A DNA stretch of 64,000 bases, taken from assembly GCA_963545565.1 (NCBI GenBank), contig CAUUJV010000001.1, positions 248,001 to 312,000 on the forward strand, given 5' to 3'. This DNA is from CAUUJV01 sp963545565 (GTDB lineage: Bacteria; Actinomycetota; Actinomycetes; Actinomycetales; Bifidobacteriaceae). Shown in pieces: positions 9,561-19,512 of this stretch. Positions within the stretch are counted from its first letter, which is position 1. The number at the start of each line of letters is the position of its first letter. The position numbers and the translations under genes are program-made. The notes under the pieces were generated by a model. The model had not been told where the DNA came from and made no database searches. It saw only the letters and a program-made list of their open reading frames with translations.

Positions 9561-10823
9561 CTATTTGGATTTATATTCAGCCAAAACCTGCTTATACAAG
9601 TCAATGGTCTGCTCGGCAATCGTTTCCCATGAGAACACGTCACGGGCACGCTTGTAGCCCGCCTCACCCATCGCTTGTGCACGCTGAGGATCTGAGAACA
9701 TTGCGTCGATAGCCGCTGCCATATCATTGACAAAAGCCTCTGGATTCGTTGGGGTTCCCGTGCCATCGTGTAGCTGATCAAAATGCACAAGAATTCCTGT
9801 TTCACCATCTACAACAACTTCTGGTATACCGCCTGTTGCACTGCCTACGATTGGGAGCCCGCAAGCCATTGCTTCCAAATTCACAATTCCCAATGGTTCG
9901 TAAATACTCGGGCAGATAAATGCGTCGCAACCATGTTCGAGAGCGTTGAGCTCAGGCCGTGGAAGCATCTCCTCAATCCAAACAATATTGCCGCGCTCCT
10001 TGTCAAGCTGGGCAAAGGCTTCGCGCACCTGAGTCATGATTTCCTCGGTATCAGGAGCACCTGCGCACAAAACTACTTGGATTTCAGGATTAATCTTTGG
10101 AAGAGCCTTGAGCAAATAAGGCAAGCCTTTTTGATTAGTAATACGTCCAACAAAAAGCAGTGTTGGTTTTGAACGGTTGATATTGTAGCGATCGAAAACA
10201 CCCCAAGCAGGATCATCTTCAGAAGGAGTCTCGAAATCTTCCATTGTAATGCCGTTGTAAATTACGTGTACTTTATTAGCATCAACATTTGGGTAAGCCT
10301 GAAGAATATCTTTTTTCATCCCCTCAGACACTGCAATGACTGCATCGGCATTATCGTAAGCATCTTTTTCTGCCCAAGAGCTGAGGTTGTACCCGCCGCC
10401 GAGCTGATCTGCTTTCCACGGGCGGAATGGTTCAAGACTATGAGCAGTAATGACAAATGGAATATTATTCATCATCGAGGCTAGGCGTCCAGCCAAGCAC
10501 GCATACCACGTATGAGCATGCACGAGTTCAGAATTCACATCTTTAGCCATCTGCAGGTCATGATCAAAGGTTTTTAGAGCACCATTAGCTTCAGCCATAC
10601 TTGGATTAACGTCATATCCGATTACTTCAAGACTCCCAGGCGTGCCCTCTGTTTGAGCTGCAGCGGCAATTTCAGCAAGTTCTTGTGGTGAACGTGGACC
10701 ATCAAAAGCGCGAACTGTCACATCAACGTGACGAGCCATCGCCCTCGATAATTCGTCAACATGAACGCCAGCACCGCCATAAATATGAGGTGGATATTCT
10801 CGTGTTAACAGATCAATATGCAT
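9561..10823 (-). CDS. glgA: Glycogen synthase, actinobacterial GT4 type (GlgA/GlgM)
   Basis: 420-residue GT-B glycosyltransferase. The ATG at 10823 is preceded by AAGGGGG, a good ribosome site; the open frame continues 36 codons upstream without family similarity. The N-terminal donor/acceptor loop is EYPPHIYGGAGVHVDELSRA. The family signature near the C-terminus is EPLGIVNLEAMACGLPIVGS, with the E-x7-E pair, followed by TGGIPEVVVDGETG. It belongs to the Corynebacterium/Mycobacterium-type family first called GlgA. The mycobacterial member is now known to make alpha-maltose-1-phosphate from ADP-glucose (GlgM), so the exact product here is open. The ADP-glucose would come from GlgC encoded at 40196-41443. 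It lies upstream of the stand-alone ABC ATPase. Confidence 0.9.
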   Translation of the reverse strand: MHIDLLTREYPPHIYGGAGVHVDELSRAMARHVDVTVRAFDGPRSPQELAEIAAAAQTEGTPGSLEVIGYDVNPSMAEANGALKTFDHDLQMAKDVNSELVHAHTWYACLAGRLASMMNNIPFVITAHSLEPFRPWKADQLGGGYNLSSWAEKDAYDNADAVIAVSEGMKKDILQAYPNVDANKVHVIYNGITMEDFETPSEDDPAWGVFDRYNINRSKPTLLFVGRITNQKGLPYLLKALPKINPEIQVVLCAGAPDTEEIMTQVREAFAQLDKERGNIVWIEEMLPRPELNALEHGCDAFICPSIYEPLGIVNLEAMACGLPIVGSATGGIPEVVVDGETGILVHFDQLHDGTGTPTNPEAFVNDMAAAIDAMFSDPQRAQAMGEAGYKRARDVFSWETIAEQTIDLYKQVLAEYKSK

Positions 10824-10978
10824 CGTTCCCCCTTTTTGAAAGGTTTGTGCTGAATACCGCACCCCATAGTGCAGTTTCGCCGTATATACAAGTATGGCAC
10901 AGGCTTGAGTGCCCATGCCATATTCGTTCACATCGTAAGTCTACGAGATGCTGTTGCGTATATTATCTGCGTGAAGCG

Positions 10979-11812
10979 TCAGATTGCAGTTCCGTACTCA
11001 TCCACATTCGGATTTTCACTTGATGGACGAGCCAAGAAGAAGATGTCGATAACGCCAATTGCAAAAACAACTGCAATTCCTGCAACAACCCAAATACTAA
11101 CTGTGAACCACATGATAGTCATGAAAGCAATGGCAGAGCCAATAATAATCATCCAGTTAAGTACGCTAAGCCACCAGTGCAAATCATGAGCTGACTCCTG
11201 TGCACGACGTGCACGGCGTTGAGCTAGCTGAATCGATTCACGGTCTCGCTGAAGAAGAAGATTCTCGTCATTATCTCTCATACGCTGAGTGACCGACAAC
11301 ACAAGAATAACTGTCAGAGCAACTGCAGCAACGCCTGCAGCAGTTAGGTAAGACCACTGGGCCTGCTTCAAATAAATAAGAACACCGCACGCAATAAGCG
11401 ATATCACCAAAAGAATAGCGGAGATAATGAAACCCCACCAGCGACCGCTATGTGCCGAGTTGTTTAAGCGTTCATCGCGCCTCTGAGCTTCCTCCTGAGC
11501 CTTGCGCTCCTGCTCAGCCATGCGCATTGCTCTCTGGCGAATTTTTTCCTGCTTGCGGCGTTCCTTCGGACTCAAGCCTTCATCTAGCCCGTTACTGGAA
11601 GCGAGATCGATATCATCCTCTTCGCCACGTTGCACGTTGCTTGTTGGTTTCCAACTGCTACTCTTACGAGATTTAAGATGTTCAGCGCGAGTTTGAATAT
11701 TGGACTCATCAAGCAGACCAGCACGTTCACGACCATTTGTTTCGTCGTACTGTTCAGGAATTCCCCTGCGTGCATTCCTTGCTTGTGCACGCCTATCTGC
11801 TCGATTCGGCAT
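10979..11812 (-). CDS. Conserved membrane protein with charged N-terminal domain, function unknown
   Basis: 277 residues. The first 120 are hydrophilic and strongly charged, with an Arg-rich start (MPNRADRRAQARNARRG) and a probable coiled coil (KERRKQEKIRQRAMRMAEQE). Four hydrophobic segments follow: about 124-146, 153-175, 208-230 and 233-255. The ATG is preceded by AAAGGAGTG, a clear ribosome site. It is separated from gltD by 131 bp and from glgA by 155 bp, so it may be its own unit. I do not recognise a named family. The architecture (basic cytoplasmic domain plus four helices) suggests an envelope or division-associated protein, but nothing supports a specific role. Confidence 0.75.
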   Translation of the reverse strand: MPNRADRRAQARNARRGIPEQYDETNGRERAGLLDESNIQTRAEHLKSRKSSSWKPTSNVQRGEEDDIDLASSNGLDEGLSPKERRKQEKIRQRAMRMAEQERKAQEEAQRRDERLNNSAHSGRWWGFIISAILLVISLIACGVLIYLKQAQWSYLTAAGVAAVALTVILVLSVTQRMRDNDENLLLQRDRESIQLAQRRARRAQESAHDLHWWLSVLNWMIIIGSAIAFMTIMWFTVSIWVVAGIAVVFAIGVIDIFFLARPSSENPNVDEYGTAI

Positions 11813-11943
11813 ATTTCACTCCTTTGGGTGCTCGGATATCTGTACGAAAGTATATCGACACCCACTTAATTTTTTCGCAACGAGTGTCTTAAGCGCAGAA
11901 ATTAGCCTTTCAAATTAAATCAAATCAAATCTCATATGCTGTA

Positions 11944-13491
11944 TTAGCGAGGAAGCATCATCGGCTTTTGTGATGCATAAATTGGCTTATGCAGCTGCGA
12001 TGTGTTATGAATCAAAAATTCATCAACAGCATTCGCACACGATCTACCTTCAGCAATAGCCCACACAACTAATGACTGCCCTCGTCCAGCATCTCCGCAA
12101 GCAAAAACACCTGGCCGGCTCGTGGCAAATTGATCATTACGAGCCACATTGCCACGCTTATCCAACTCAACAGGGAGTTGATCAATAAGAGATTGCGTAT
12201 CAGGATGCAAGAATCCAACAGAAATTAAAATCAAATCCGCAGGAAGAATGCGCTCTGCCCCTTCTTGACGAGTAAAAGGTCCATCGTTTCCAGGAGCCAC
12301 TGAAACTACCTTCAAACCTGTGATATTGCCGTTCTCATCAGCCACAAATCCCATAGGAGCTTCAGAATCATTCACTTGAGCATTTTCGGGAAGGTCTGTC
12401 TTTTTGCCGTTCGTTCCCAAGTACTCCACCGAATCCGTGTTATATAAGTATTCGCCGCCCTCTTCCATAGAAGAAGTTTTTTGATAGACGCGTGAATACA
12501 TTGGCCAAGGAGTATTCTCAGGGCGTGCAGAAGGCTCTTGAGGCATAATCTGCAAAACGGTGACGTCTTTTGCACCTTGGCGAATTGCGGTGCCGAGGCA
12601 ATCAGAGCCCGTATCTCCGCCTCCAATCACAATGACGTGCTTATCTTTCGCAGTAATGTCATGCACTGGTTGCACTCCATAAACGCGGCGAGTGGCATCT
12701 GGCAGGAATTCCATAGCGAAGTGGATTCCGTGCAAATTGCGGCCAGGAAGATTCATATCACGCGGAACTGTGGAGCCAATAGCTACTACAACTGCATCAT
12801 AACGGTCATACAGCTCATCCCATGAGATGTCTCTGCCAATCTCAACCCCCGTGATAAAGCGGGTGCCTTCATCTTCCATCTGCTTTACACGGCGATCAAT
12901 AAGTCTTTTATCAAGCTTGAAGTTTGGAATGCCGTAGCGCAGTAGACCGCCAACAGCATCATCGCGCTCGTACACAACAACAGTATGGCCTACGCGAGTG
13001 AGCTGCTGAGCACATGCCAAACCGGCAGGGCCCGATCCCACCACTGCAACGGTTTGATCAGTAATACGTTCAGGAGGCATAGGCTCGACATAGCCAAGAT
13101 CCCATGCTTGATCAATAATAGTCTGCTCATCAAGTTTAATCATGGTAGCAGGCTGATGAATGCTCAATACACACGCAGATTCGCACAGTGCTGGGCAGAT
13201 ACGGCCAGTAAATTCAGGGAAATTATTCGTCATTGAAAGGCGATTATATGCGTCTTCCCATTTTCCCTGACGAACTAAGTCGTTGAAGTCTGGAATTACA
13301 TTGCCAAGCGGGCAGCCGGTCATACAGAACGGAGTTCCGCAGTCCATACAGCGAGCTGCCTGTTGCTGCGTCCATGGCTGTAATCCAGCTTCTGCATGTA
13401 CGTCGAACCAGTCTTGGATACGCTCTTCAACAGAACGTTCTGCCAATTCATGGCGAGTACGAACTTTAAGGAATCCACGTGGATCGGCCAT
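11944..13491 (-). CDS. gltD: Glutamate synthase (NADPH) small subunit
   Basis: 515-residue beta subunit of GOGAT. It takes electrons from NADPH and passes them through FAD and Fe-S clusters to the large subunit. The N-terminal half carries the cysteine clusters CMDCGTPFCMTGCPLGN and CPALCESACVL. The FAD dinucleotide fold is VAVVGSGPAGLACAQ and the NADPH fold is VIVIGGGDTGSDCLG; FACGDAGRGQSLVVWA near the end closes the FAD site. Its ATG overlaps the gltB stop by one base (TAATG), so translation is coupled. It is slightly longer than the usual 470-490 residues, without an obvious extra domain. Confidence 0.96.
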   Translation of the reverse strand: MADPRGFLKVRTRHELAERSVEERIQDWFDVHAEAGLQPWTQQQAARCMDCGTPFCMTGCPLGNVIPDFNDLVRQGKWEDAYNRLSMTNNFPEFTGRICPALCESACVLSIHQPATMIKLDEQTIIDQAWDLGYVEPMPPERITDQTVAVVGSGPAGLACAQQLTRVGHTVVVYERDDAVGGLLRYGIPNFKLDKRLIDRRVKQMEDEGTRFITGVEIGRDISWDELYDRYDAVVVAIGSTVPRDMNLPGRNLHGIHFAMEFLPDATRRVYGVQPVHDITAKDKHVIVIGGGDTGSDCLGTAIRQGAKDVTVLQIMPQEPSARPENTPWPMYSRVYQKTSSMEEGGEYLYNTDSVEYLGTNGKKTDLPENAQVNDSEAPMGFVADENGNITGLKVVSVAPGNDGPFTRQEGAERILPADLILISVGFLHPDTQSLIDQLPVELDKRGNVARNDQFATSRPGVFACGDAGRGQSLVVWAIAEGRSCANAVDEFLIHNTSQLHKPIYASQKPMMLPR

Positions 13492-16400
13492 TAGCGTGCT
13501 CCTTCCATAACCTGCTCATACACGTTTTCCCACGCGCCGGGCGAATTAAAATCTATATTGCTGTTTTCTGCCTGCTTCATAGCAGTCGTCATAGCGACAA
13601 ACTGTGATGGGACCACATGCGTGAAGCGATTATGTGCATTCTCCCAGTCAGCAAGCAATTCGCAAGCTACTTCAGAATTTGTTTCTTCTGCGTGCTGCTT
13701 TACTAGTTTCTTTACGAATTTCTCATCGTCGCCTTCAAGAGTGGTAAGAAGCAGAGCACCCGTTTTAAGTGCATTCTCATTAATCTGCGTACTATCCAAG
13801 TCGAGCACATAAGCATGGCCACCAGAAAAACCTGCGCCGAAGTTGCGGCCGATTTTCCCGAGAATAATTACATTTCCACCCGTCATATACTCACAGCCGT
13901 GATTTCCAACGCCTTCAACTACAAAGGTTGCGCCGCCATTTCGAACTGCAAAGCGCTCCCCTGCACGCCCGCTGAGGAACATCTGGCCCGATGTGGCGCC
14001 AAAACCAATCACATTTCCAGCAATCACAGTGTCACGCGCCACTAACGTAGACCTGTCATCAGGGCGAATAATCATACGCCCACCTGATAAGCCCTTACCC
14101 GCATAATCGTTTACTTCACCTACTATGCGAAGAGTTTCTCCCTGAGGAATAAAAGCTCCAACAGACTGCCCTGCTGTGCCTCGAAGCGTAACGTCAATTG
14201 TGTTGTCAGGCAAAGCATGATCGCCATATCGGCGAGTAATTTCATAGCCAAGCATTGTGCCCACTGTACGTTGAACATTACGAATAGGAAGCTCAATTGA
14301 CACGTGTTGTTTGCTATCCAAAGCGTTCTGCGCCAGCTCAATAAGCTTGTTATCCAAAGACTTTTCTAAGCCATGCTGCTGCTCAATAGTATGATGCAGC
14401 TCAGTGCCTGGAGTTGGACCCGCCTGAGAGAGCACAGCGCTCAAATCAATACCTTGAGACTTCCATGCGTCGATTGCCTGCTTCTGTTCAAGACATTCAA
14501 CGTGACCAACTGCTTCTTCTAAAGTTCTGAATCCAAGCTCAGCCAAGATTTCACGCGTCTCTTGAGCTAGATACATGAAGAAGTTAATGACGTGTTCTGG
14601 CTTACCTGTAAATCTTGCGCGCAGTTCAGGATCCTGCGTTGCAATCCCCTGTGGGCACGTGTTCAAATGGCAAGCACGCATCATCACACAGCCTTCAACA
14701 ATCAAAGCTGATGTTGCAAAGCCAAATTCTTCTGCACCTAGCAAAGCAGCTACTACAATATCGCGACCAGTTTTAAGCTCACCATCGCATTGCACAACTA
14801 CACGGGAACGTAAACCATTGAGAATAAGAGTTTGTTGAGTTTCACTCAAACCAATTTCCCACGGTGTTCCTGCATGCTTAATTGCGTTCAAAGGAGCTGC
14901 ACCTGTACCACCATCATGACCAGAAATAAGCACAACATCCGCATGGGCTTTTGCCACACCGGCAGCAATAGTGCCCACACCAAACTCAGAAACAAGCTTC
15001 ACATGAATACGCGCTTGCGGATTGGCGCTTTTAGCATCATGAATCAGCTGTGCCAAATCCTCAATGGAATAGATATCGTGGTGAGGAGGAGGTGAAATCA
15101 GCTCAACTCCGGGGGTTGCGTGGCGAACTTCTGCAATCCACGGTGGAACTTTAGCACCCGGCAGATGCCCGCCTTCGCCCGGCTTCGCGCCTTGAGCAAG
15201 CTTAATCTGCAAGTCAGTTGCAGAAACAAGATAATCGCTTGTAACCCCAAAACGCGCAGATGCGATCTGCTTAATACGACTTCTGCGTTGAAGATCTTTG
15301 ATGCGGTCTTCAGATTCTCCACCTTCGCCGGAGTTAGAGCGAGCCCCAATTGCATTCATAGCAATTGCAAGGGTTTCATGCGCTTCTTGTGAAATCGATC
15401 CATAACTCATAGCTCCCGTAGAGAAGCGTTTAACGATTTCGCTCGCTGGCTCTACCTCATCGAGTGGAATCGGAGCACGATTAGACTTGAGCTGCATAAG
15501 CCCGCGCAAAGTCATAAGACGCTTTGAGGTATCATCCACATGCTGTGTGTAACGCTTGAACATCTGGTAATCTCCGCGCGCTGTTGACTGCTGCAGCAAG
15601 AAGATAGACTCAGGATCATTCAAGTGATCTTCGCCAGTTCTGCGCCACTTGTAATCTCCGCCTAAACGCAAATTACGATGCGGTTTTGCTGTCCATTGAC
15701 GTGGATAAGCAACCTGATGACGCTGTGAGACTTCATCCGCAATTTCTGCCATTGTGATGCCACCAACGCGCGTGGTTGTTCCTGTGAAGTATTCATCTAC
15801 AAGTTCTTGGCTTAAACCCACAGCTTCGAACAATTGGGCGCCACGATACGACATAATCGTATCTACTCCCATCTTGCTCATGATTTTCATAACACCAGTA
15901 CTTAAAGCCTTTACAAGATTAGTTACAGCTGTGTCAGAATTGACAGTTAAATACCCCGTTTGCGCAAGATGCTCTACTGACTCTAATGCTAAATATGGAT
16001 TCACACATGCTGCGCCATAGGCGATGAGCAAAGCAACATGATGAATCTCACGCACATCTCCTGCCTCTACTGCCATAGAAACCTGTGTACGAGTGTGTTT
16101 GCGCAATAGATGATGCTGCACGGCAGAAGTCAACAACAATGAAGGAATAGGCGCCATAATATGGTCAGAATTTCTATCCGAAAGAATAAGGAAATTCTTA
16201 CCACGAGCAATTTCTTCATCAATTTGAGTAAAGATTTCCTCTAGACGAGTCCTCAGCGCTTCTCCGCCTCCTGCAACGTGGTACAAACCTTCAACAGTAA
16301 AAGGCTTGTAATACCCGCTGAGAATCTTTGCACGGTCAAGACGCTTAAGCTGAGCCATTTCATCATTATTGATTACAGGAAGTGGAATGATGATTTTTTT

Positions 16401-18080
16401 CGCATGTAGCTCTTCATCAGCTAGTAAATTCGGCTCAGGACCGATAGCGGATTCCAAAGAAGTAACGATCTCCTCACGCTCCCAATCTAAAGGAGGATTA
16501 GTTACTTGAGCAAACTTCTGAGTGAAATAATCAAAAAGCATGCGACTGTTCTTGGAGAGTACAGCAATAGGAGCATCATTACCCATAGCTCCCAAGGGTT
16601 CAGCACCCTTATTCGCCATTGGAGCTAGGAGAATCTTCAAATCCTCCTCGGTATATCCAAACGCACGCTGGCGGCGCTGTACAGAGCTTCCAGAATAACG
16701 CACGTGGGCTCTCTCAGGTAGCTCATTCATGCGAATAGCGTTATTTTCTACCCACTGTCGATATGGATGGAGCGAAGCGAGTTCCTTTTTTATGTCTTCG
16801 TCTTCGATAATTTTGCCACGATTGGTGTCAACAAGGAACATACGACCTGGTTCAAGGCGCCCTTTTCTAACTACGTCTTCTGGCTTGGTTTCGTTAAGCA
16901 CCCCTGCTTCGGATGCCAACACAATGAGGCCATCATTCGTCTGTTGCCAACGTCCAGGGCGCAAACCATTGCGGTCGAGCACTGCGCCAACTTGAGTGCC
17001 ATCAGTAAACACAATGTCTGCTGGACCATCCCATGGTTCAATGAGCGTGTTGTTATATTCGTAGAAAGCTCGCACATCAGGATCGAGTGAAGAATCCTTC
17101 TCCCACGCAGGAGGAACCATCATACACACTGCATGAGTTAGGCTTCTACCAGCTAAATGCAGAAGTTCAAGTGTTTCGTCAAAAGTTCCCGAATCAGAGT
17201 ATCCAGGAGTATTAATTGGAAGCAAAGCAGCCATGTCTCCAAGGAGCTCAGACTGAAGGCGCCCCTCACGAGCAGCCATCCAATTGCGGTTTCCTTGGAT
17301 TGTGTTGATTTCACCATTATGAGCCAGCAAACGGAATGGCTGAGCAAGCGGCCAGCTTGGAAAAGTGTTAGTTGAGAAGCGAGAGTGCACAATTGCAATA
17401 CGACTTTTCATCAATTCACATGAAAGATCAGGGAAGAACGGCTGTAACTGGTGAGGCGTCAACATGCCTTTATATACCAAAGTGCGTGACGACAGGGATG
17501 AGAAGTAAATTCCAACCTCGTGTTCTACTCGCTTGCGAACACGAAATACCACGCGCTCTAAAGCTAAGCCAGAAGTTTCACCGTTCTCGGCGTTTGCACT
17601 TTTCTTACTAACAAATAAAGGCATCACAAACGATGGCATAGATGACAATGCTGTTAAGCCAAGACCATTAGGATTCGTTGGCACTACTCGCCAATCAAGA
17701 GTATCTAGACCTTCTTGAGCTGCGATTGCTGTAATGCTTACCTGCTGTTGAGCACGAATTTCAGGATCTCGATCGAGGAAAGCAATACCTGTAGCATAAG
17801 AGCCAAGAGACGGAATCTCCTGAGCAAAGGCAGAACGAATGAATTCATCAGGCATCGCCATTAAAATGCCTGCACCATCACCAGTATTTTCTTCAGCACC
17901 CACTGCCCCGCGATGATCGAGATTCAAAAGAACTTGAATAGCGTTCGTTACAACATCCCTGCGCTCGCGCTTATCAACGGTTGTCACCATGCCTACACCG
18001 CATGCGTCATGCTCAGCGGATGCATCATATAGACCAGTTGACGAGTGGACTGTTAAATCCAACGGCGCAGTTGCTGTCAA
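13491..18080 (-). CDS. gltB: Glutamate synthase (NADPH) large subunit
   Basis: About 1529 residues. It converts glutamine and 2-oxoglutarate to two glutamates. I place the start at TTG 18080, five bases after GAGGTGG; a GTG at 18089 lies inside that ribosome site. Cys27 in HDACGVG is the amidotransferase nucleophile, so 26 residues would be removed as a propeptide. Domains in order: class II glutamine amidotransferase (about 27-430), central domain, FMN-binding synthase barrel, and the C-terminal beta-helix (GGRMIIRPDD ... GATSGQMFLSGRAGERF). The 3Fe-4S motif is CVMMRACHLNTCPQG. It precedes gltD with a one-base overlap. A promoter and a palindrome lie upstream. Confidence 0.96.
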   Translation of the reverse strand: MTATAPLDLTVHSSTGLYDASAEHDACGVGMVTTVDKRERRDVVTNAIQVLLNLDHRGAVGAEENTGDGAGILMAMPDEFIRSAFAQEIPSLGSYATGIAFLDRDPEIRAQQQVSITAIAAQEGLDTLDWRVVPTNPNGLGLTALSSMPSFVMPLFVSKKSANAENGETSGLALERVVFRVRKRVEHEVGIYFSSLSSRTLVYKGMLTPHQLQPFFPDLSCELMKSRIAIVHSRFSTNTFPSWPLAQPFRLLAHNGEINTIQGNRNWMAAREGRLQSELLGDMAALLPINTPGYSDSGTFDETLELLHLAGRSLTHAVCMMVPPAWEKDSSLDPDVRAFYEYNNTLIEPWDGPADIVFTDGTQVGAVLDRNGLRPGRWQQTNDGLIVLASEAGVLNETKPEDVVRKGRLEPGRMFLVDTNRGKIIEDEDIKKELASLHPYRQWVENNAIRMNELPERAHVRYSGSSVQRRQRAFGYTEEDLKILLAPMANKGAEPLGAMGNDAPIAVLSKNSRMLFDYFTQKFAQVTNPPLDWEREEIVTSLESAIGPEPNLLADEELHAKKIIIPLPVINNDEMAQLKRLDRAKILSGYYKPFTVEGLYHVAGGGEALRTRLEEIFTQIDEEIARGKNFLILSDRNSDHIMAPIPSLLLTSAVQHHLLRKHTRTQVSMAVEAGDVREIHHVALLIAYGAACVNPYLALESVEHLAQTGYLTVNSDTAVTNLVKALSTGVMKIMSKMGVDTIMSYRGAQLFEAVGLSQELVDEYFTGTTTRVGGITMAEIADEVSQRHQVAYPRQWTAKPHRNLRLGGDYKWRRTGEDHLNDPESIFLLQQSTARGDYQMFKRYTQHVDDTSKRLMTLRGLMQLKSNRAPIPLDEVEPASEIVKRFSTGAMSYGSISQEAHETLAIAMNAIGARSNSGEGGESEDRIKDLQRRSRIKQIASARFGVTSDYLVSATDLQIKLAQGAKPGEGGHLPGAKVPPWIAEVRHATPGVELISPPPHHDIYSIEDLAQLIHDAKSANPQARIHVKLVSEFGVGTIAAGVAKAHADVVLISGHDGGTGAAPLNAIKHAGTPWEIGLSETQQTLILNGLRSRVVVQCDGELKTGRDIVVAALLGAEEFGFATSALIVEGCVMMRACHLNTCPQGIATQDPELRARFTGKPEHVINFFMYLAQETREILAELGFRTLEEAVGHVECLEQKQAIDAWKSQGIDLSAVLSQAGPTPGTELHHTIEQQHGLEKSLDNKLIELAQNALDSKQHVSIELPIRNVQRTVGTMLGYEITRRYGDHALPDNTIDVTLRGTAGQSVGAFIPQGETLRIVGEVNDYAGKGLSGGRMIIRPDDRSTLVARDTVIAGNVIGFGATSGQMFLSGRAGERFAVRNGGATFVVEGVGNHGCEYMTGGNVIILGKIGRNFGAGFSGGHAYVLDLDSTQINENALKTGALLLTTLEGDDEKFVKKLVKQHAEETNSEVACELLADWENAHNRFTHVVPSQFVAMTTAMKQAENSNIDFNSPGAWENVYEQVMEGAR

Positions 18081-18133
18081 CGAAACCACCTCAATCTTTG
18101 GGTAAAACTATTGAGACAAAATAATCCATTTAG

Positions 18134-18162
18134 ATTCCACACCAATTACAGTAGTTTTTCAA
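18134..18162 (-). promoter_or_regulatory. Candidate sigma-70 promoter of gltBD
   Basis: Read on the minus strand, TTGAAA (18157-18162) is followed by a 17-bp spacer and TGGAAT (18134-18139). Each box matches the consensus at about four of six positions. The spacing is ideal and the site lies about 50 bp upstream of the gltB ribosome site, in the only long gap before the operon. This is prediction only. Confidence 0.4.
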
Positions 18163-18163
18163 A

Positions 18164-18180
18164 TTGTGTCCATAACACAA
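18164..18180. promoter_or_regulatory. 17-bp palindrome abutting the gltBD -35 box; candidate operator
   Basis: A perfect inverted repeat TTGTGT-N5-ACACAA sits directly upstream of the predicted -35 element. That position fits an activator or a repressor. The half-sites recall CRP/GlxR-type sites (TGTG...CACA), but the spacing is one base too short. No regulator gene is adjacent. Confidence 0.4.
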
Positions 18181-18282
18181 ATTTCCAGAAAAATAAAGAG
18201 AAAAAATGTGAATGTTTCTGCTTTATTACAAGAAATGCCGTGAGGTGTTAACGTTTTTACTTATTTTGCTCGTTTTCGCTTG

Positions 18283-19503
18283 TTAGAAAACATTGACAGA
18301 GCCCAGAATAGTTTCGATAACGCTATCGTTAAGCAAGCGTCCTTGTCGTGTTGCTATAAGACGATGCCGTTCAACATCATGGTTGACTAATCCATTACGC
18401 ACAAGCTCGTTGATCGTGACCTCAGGAACTTCATATCCACTGATTTTATGGACTTTGTCAAGATTGAGGCCTTCACGAATGCGCATTCCGAGTAGAACAA
18501 CTTCTTCTATATTTTCTGTATGATCAATACTTTCGTTATCTGCCCATGGCACTACACCGCTGTTAAGTTGCTCTGCCCATTTTTTTGGATGGGCGGTGTC
18601 CCATGCGCGTAATCCTGGATAGTTGTAATGACTATGCGCTCCTGGACCAATCCCAGCCCAGTCATCATTTCGCCAATATCCAAGGTTATGCTGAGATTCA
18701 TTGCCGGGAACAGACCAATTTGAAACCTCATACCACGGCAAACCAGCGGCCTCAAACATATCATCGGCTATTTCATATTTATCAGCTTGATCGTCATCAT
18801 TAGTGTGAGCAATCGTTCCGGCTGCCATTTTGCGCCCCATGGCCGTATGAGGCTCAACAGTTAACGCATATGCAGAAATATGTTCGACTCCAAGGTTAAG
18901 TGCAGTGCGAACACTTATTTTCCAATCTTCAAGCGATTCTCCCGGAGTGCCGTAAATCAAATCAACAGAGTTTCTCATGCCGATTTTCTGAGCTGATCGT
19001 ATTCCAGCTTCAACATTTGCTGGAGTATGTGTTCTATCAAGGGCTGCTAATACGGACGGTACTGCTGATTGCATCCCAAAGGAGATTCTATTAAACCCAC
19101 CGTCTGCTAATTCCCTGATGTAATCGTAATTAACAGTGTCAGGATTAGCCTCCGTAGTGATTTCTGCGTCATCACGCAATCCCCAAATGCGTCTAATAGC
19201 ATTGAGCATTTTTACCAGGTCATGAGCAGGAAGAATCGTGGGAGTTCCTCCACCAAAAAATACCGTCGATGCGCTCGGCTCATTGATACCATGCCTTAGC
19301 TGCCACGCGTGAAGAATTTCCATTTCGCGGATAGCCATAGTAGCGTAATTTGCTCTGCTGGCCCCAGAACCCATATCGACCGCAGTATAGGTGTTGAAAT
19401 CACAGTAACCACAACGCTTCATACAAAATGGCACATGAACGTAAACTTCAAAAGTAGGCTGCATAATATTATTTAGCATAGGCATCGTCATAAGCATTGT
19501 CAT
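18283..19503 (-). CDS. hemW: HemW-like radical SAM protein
   Basis: Up to 406 residues. The radical SAM cluster motif is CMKRCGYCDFN (CxxxCxxC), followed by GGGTPTIL. The HNxxYW motif that separates HemW from true coproporphyrinogen oxidase is present (HNLGYW). HemW binds heme and a 4Fe-4S cluster and is proposed to be a heme chaperone; it often follows lepA, as here (9 bp gap). The start is uncertain: several in-frame ATGs (19503 to 19464) lack a clear ribosome site, and the family usually begins near MQPTFEVYVHVPF (19464). Bifidobacteria are not known to make heme, so the role is obscure. Confidence 0.92.
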   Translation of the reverse strand: MTMLMTMPMLNNIMQPTFEVYVHVPFCMKRCGYCDFNTYTAVDMGSGASRANYATMAIREMEILHAWQLRHGINEPSASTVFFGGGTPTILPAHDLVKMLNAIRRIWGLRDDAEITTEANPDTVNYDYIRELADGGFNRISFGMQSAVPSVLAALDRTHTPANVEAGIRSAQKIGMRNSVDLIYGTPGESLEDWKISVRTALNLGVEHISAYALTVEPHTAMGRKMAAGTIAHTNDDDQADKYEIADDMFEAAGLPWYEVSNWSVPGNESQHNLGYWRNDDWAGIGPGAHSHYNYPGLRAWDTAHPKKWAEQLNSGVVPWADNESIDHTENIEEVVLLGMRIREGLNLDKVHKISGYEVPEVTINELVRNGLVNHDVERHRLIATRQGRLLNDSVIETILGSVNVF

Positions 19504-19512
19504 ACGTGATGC

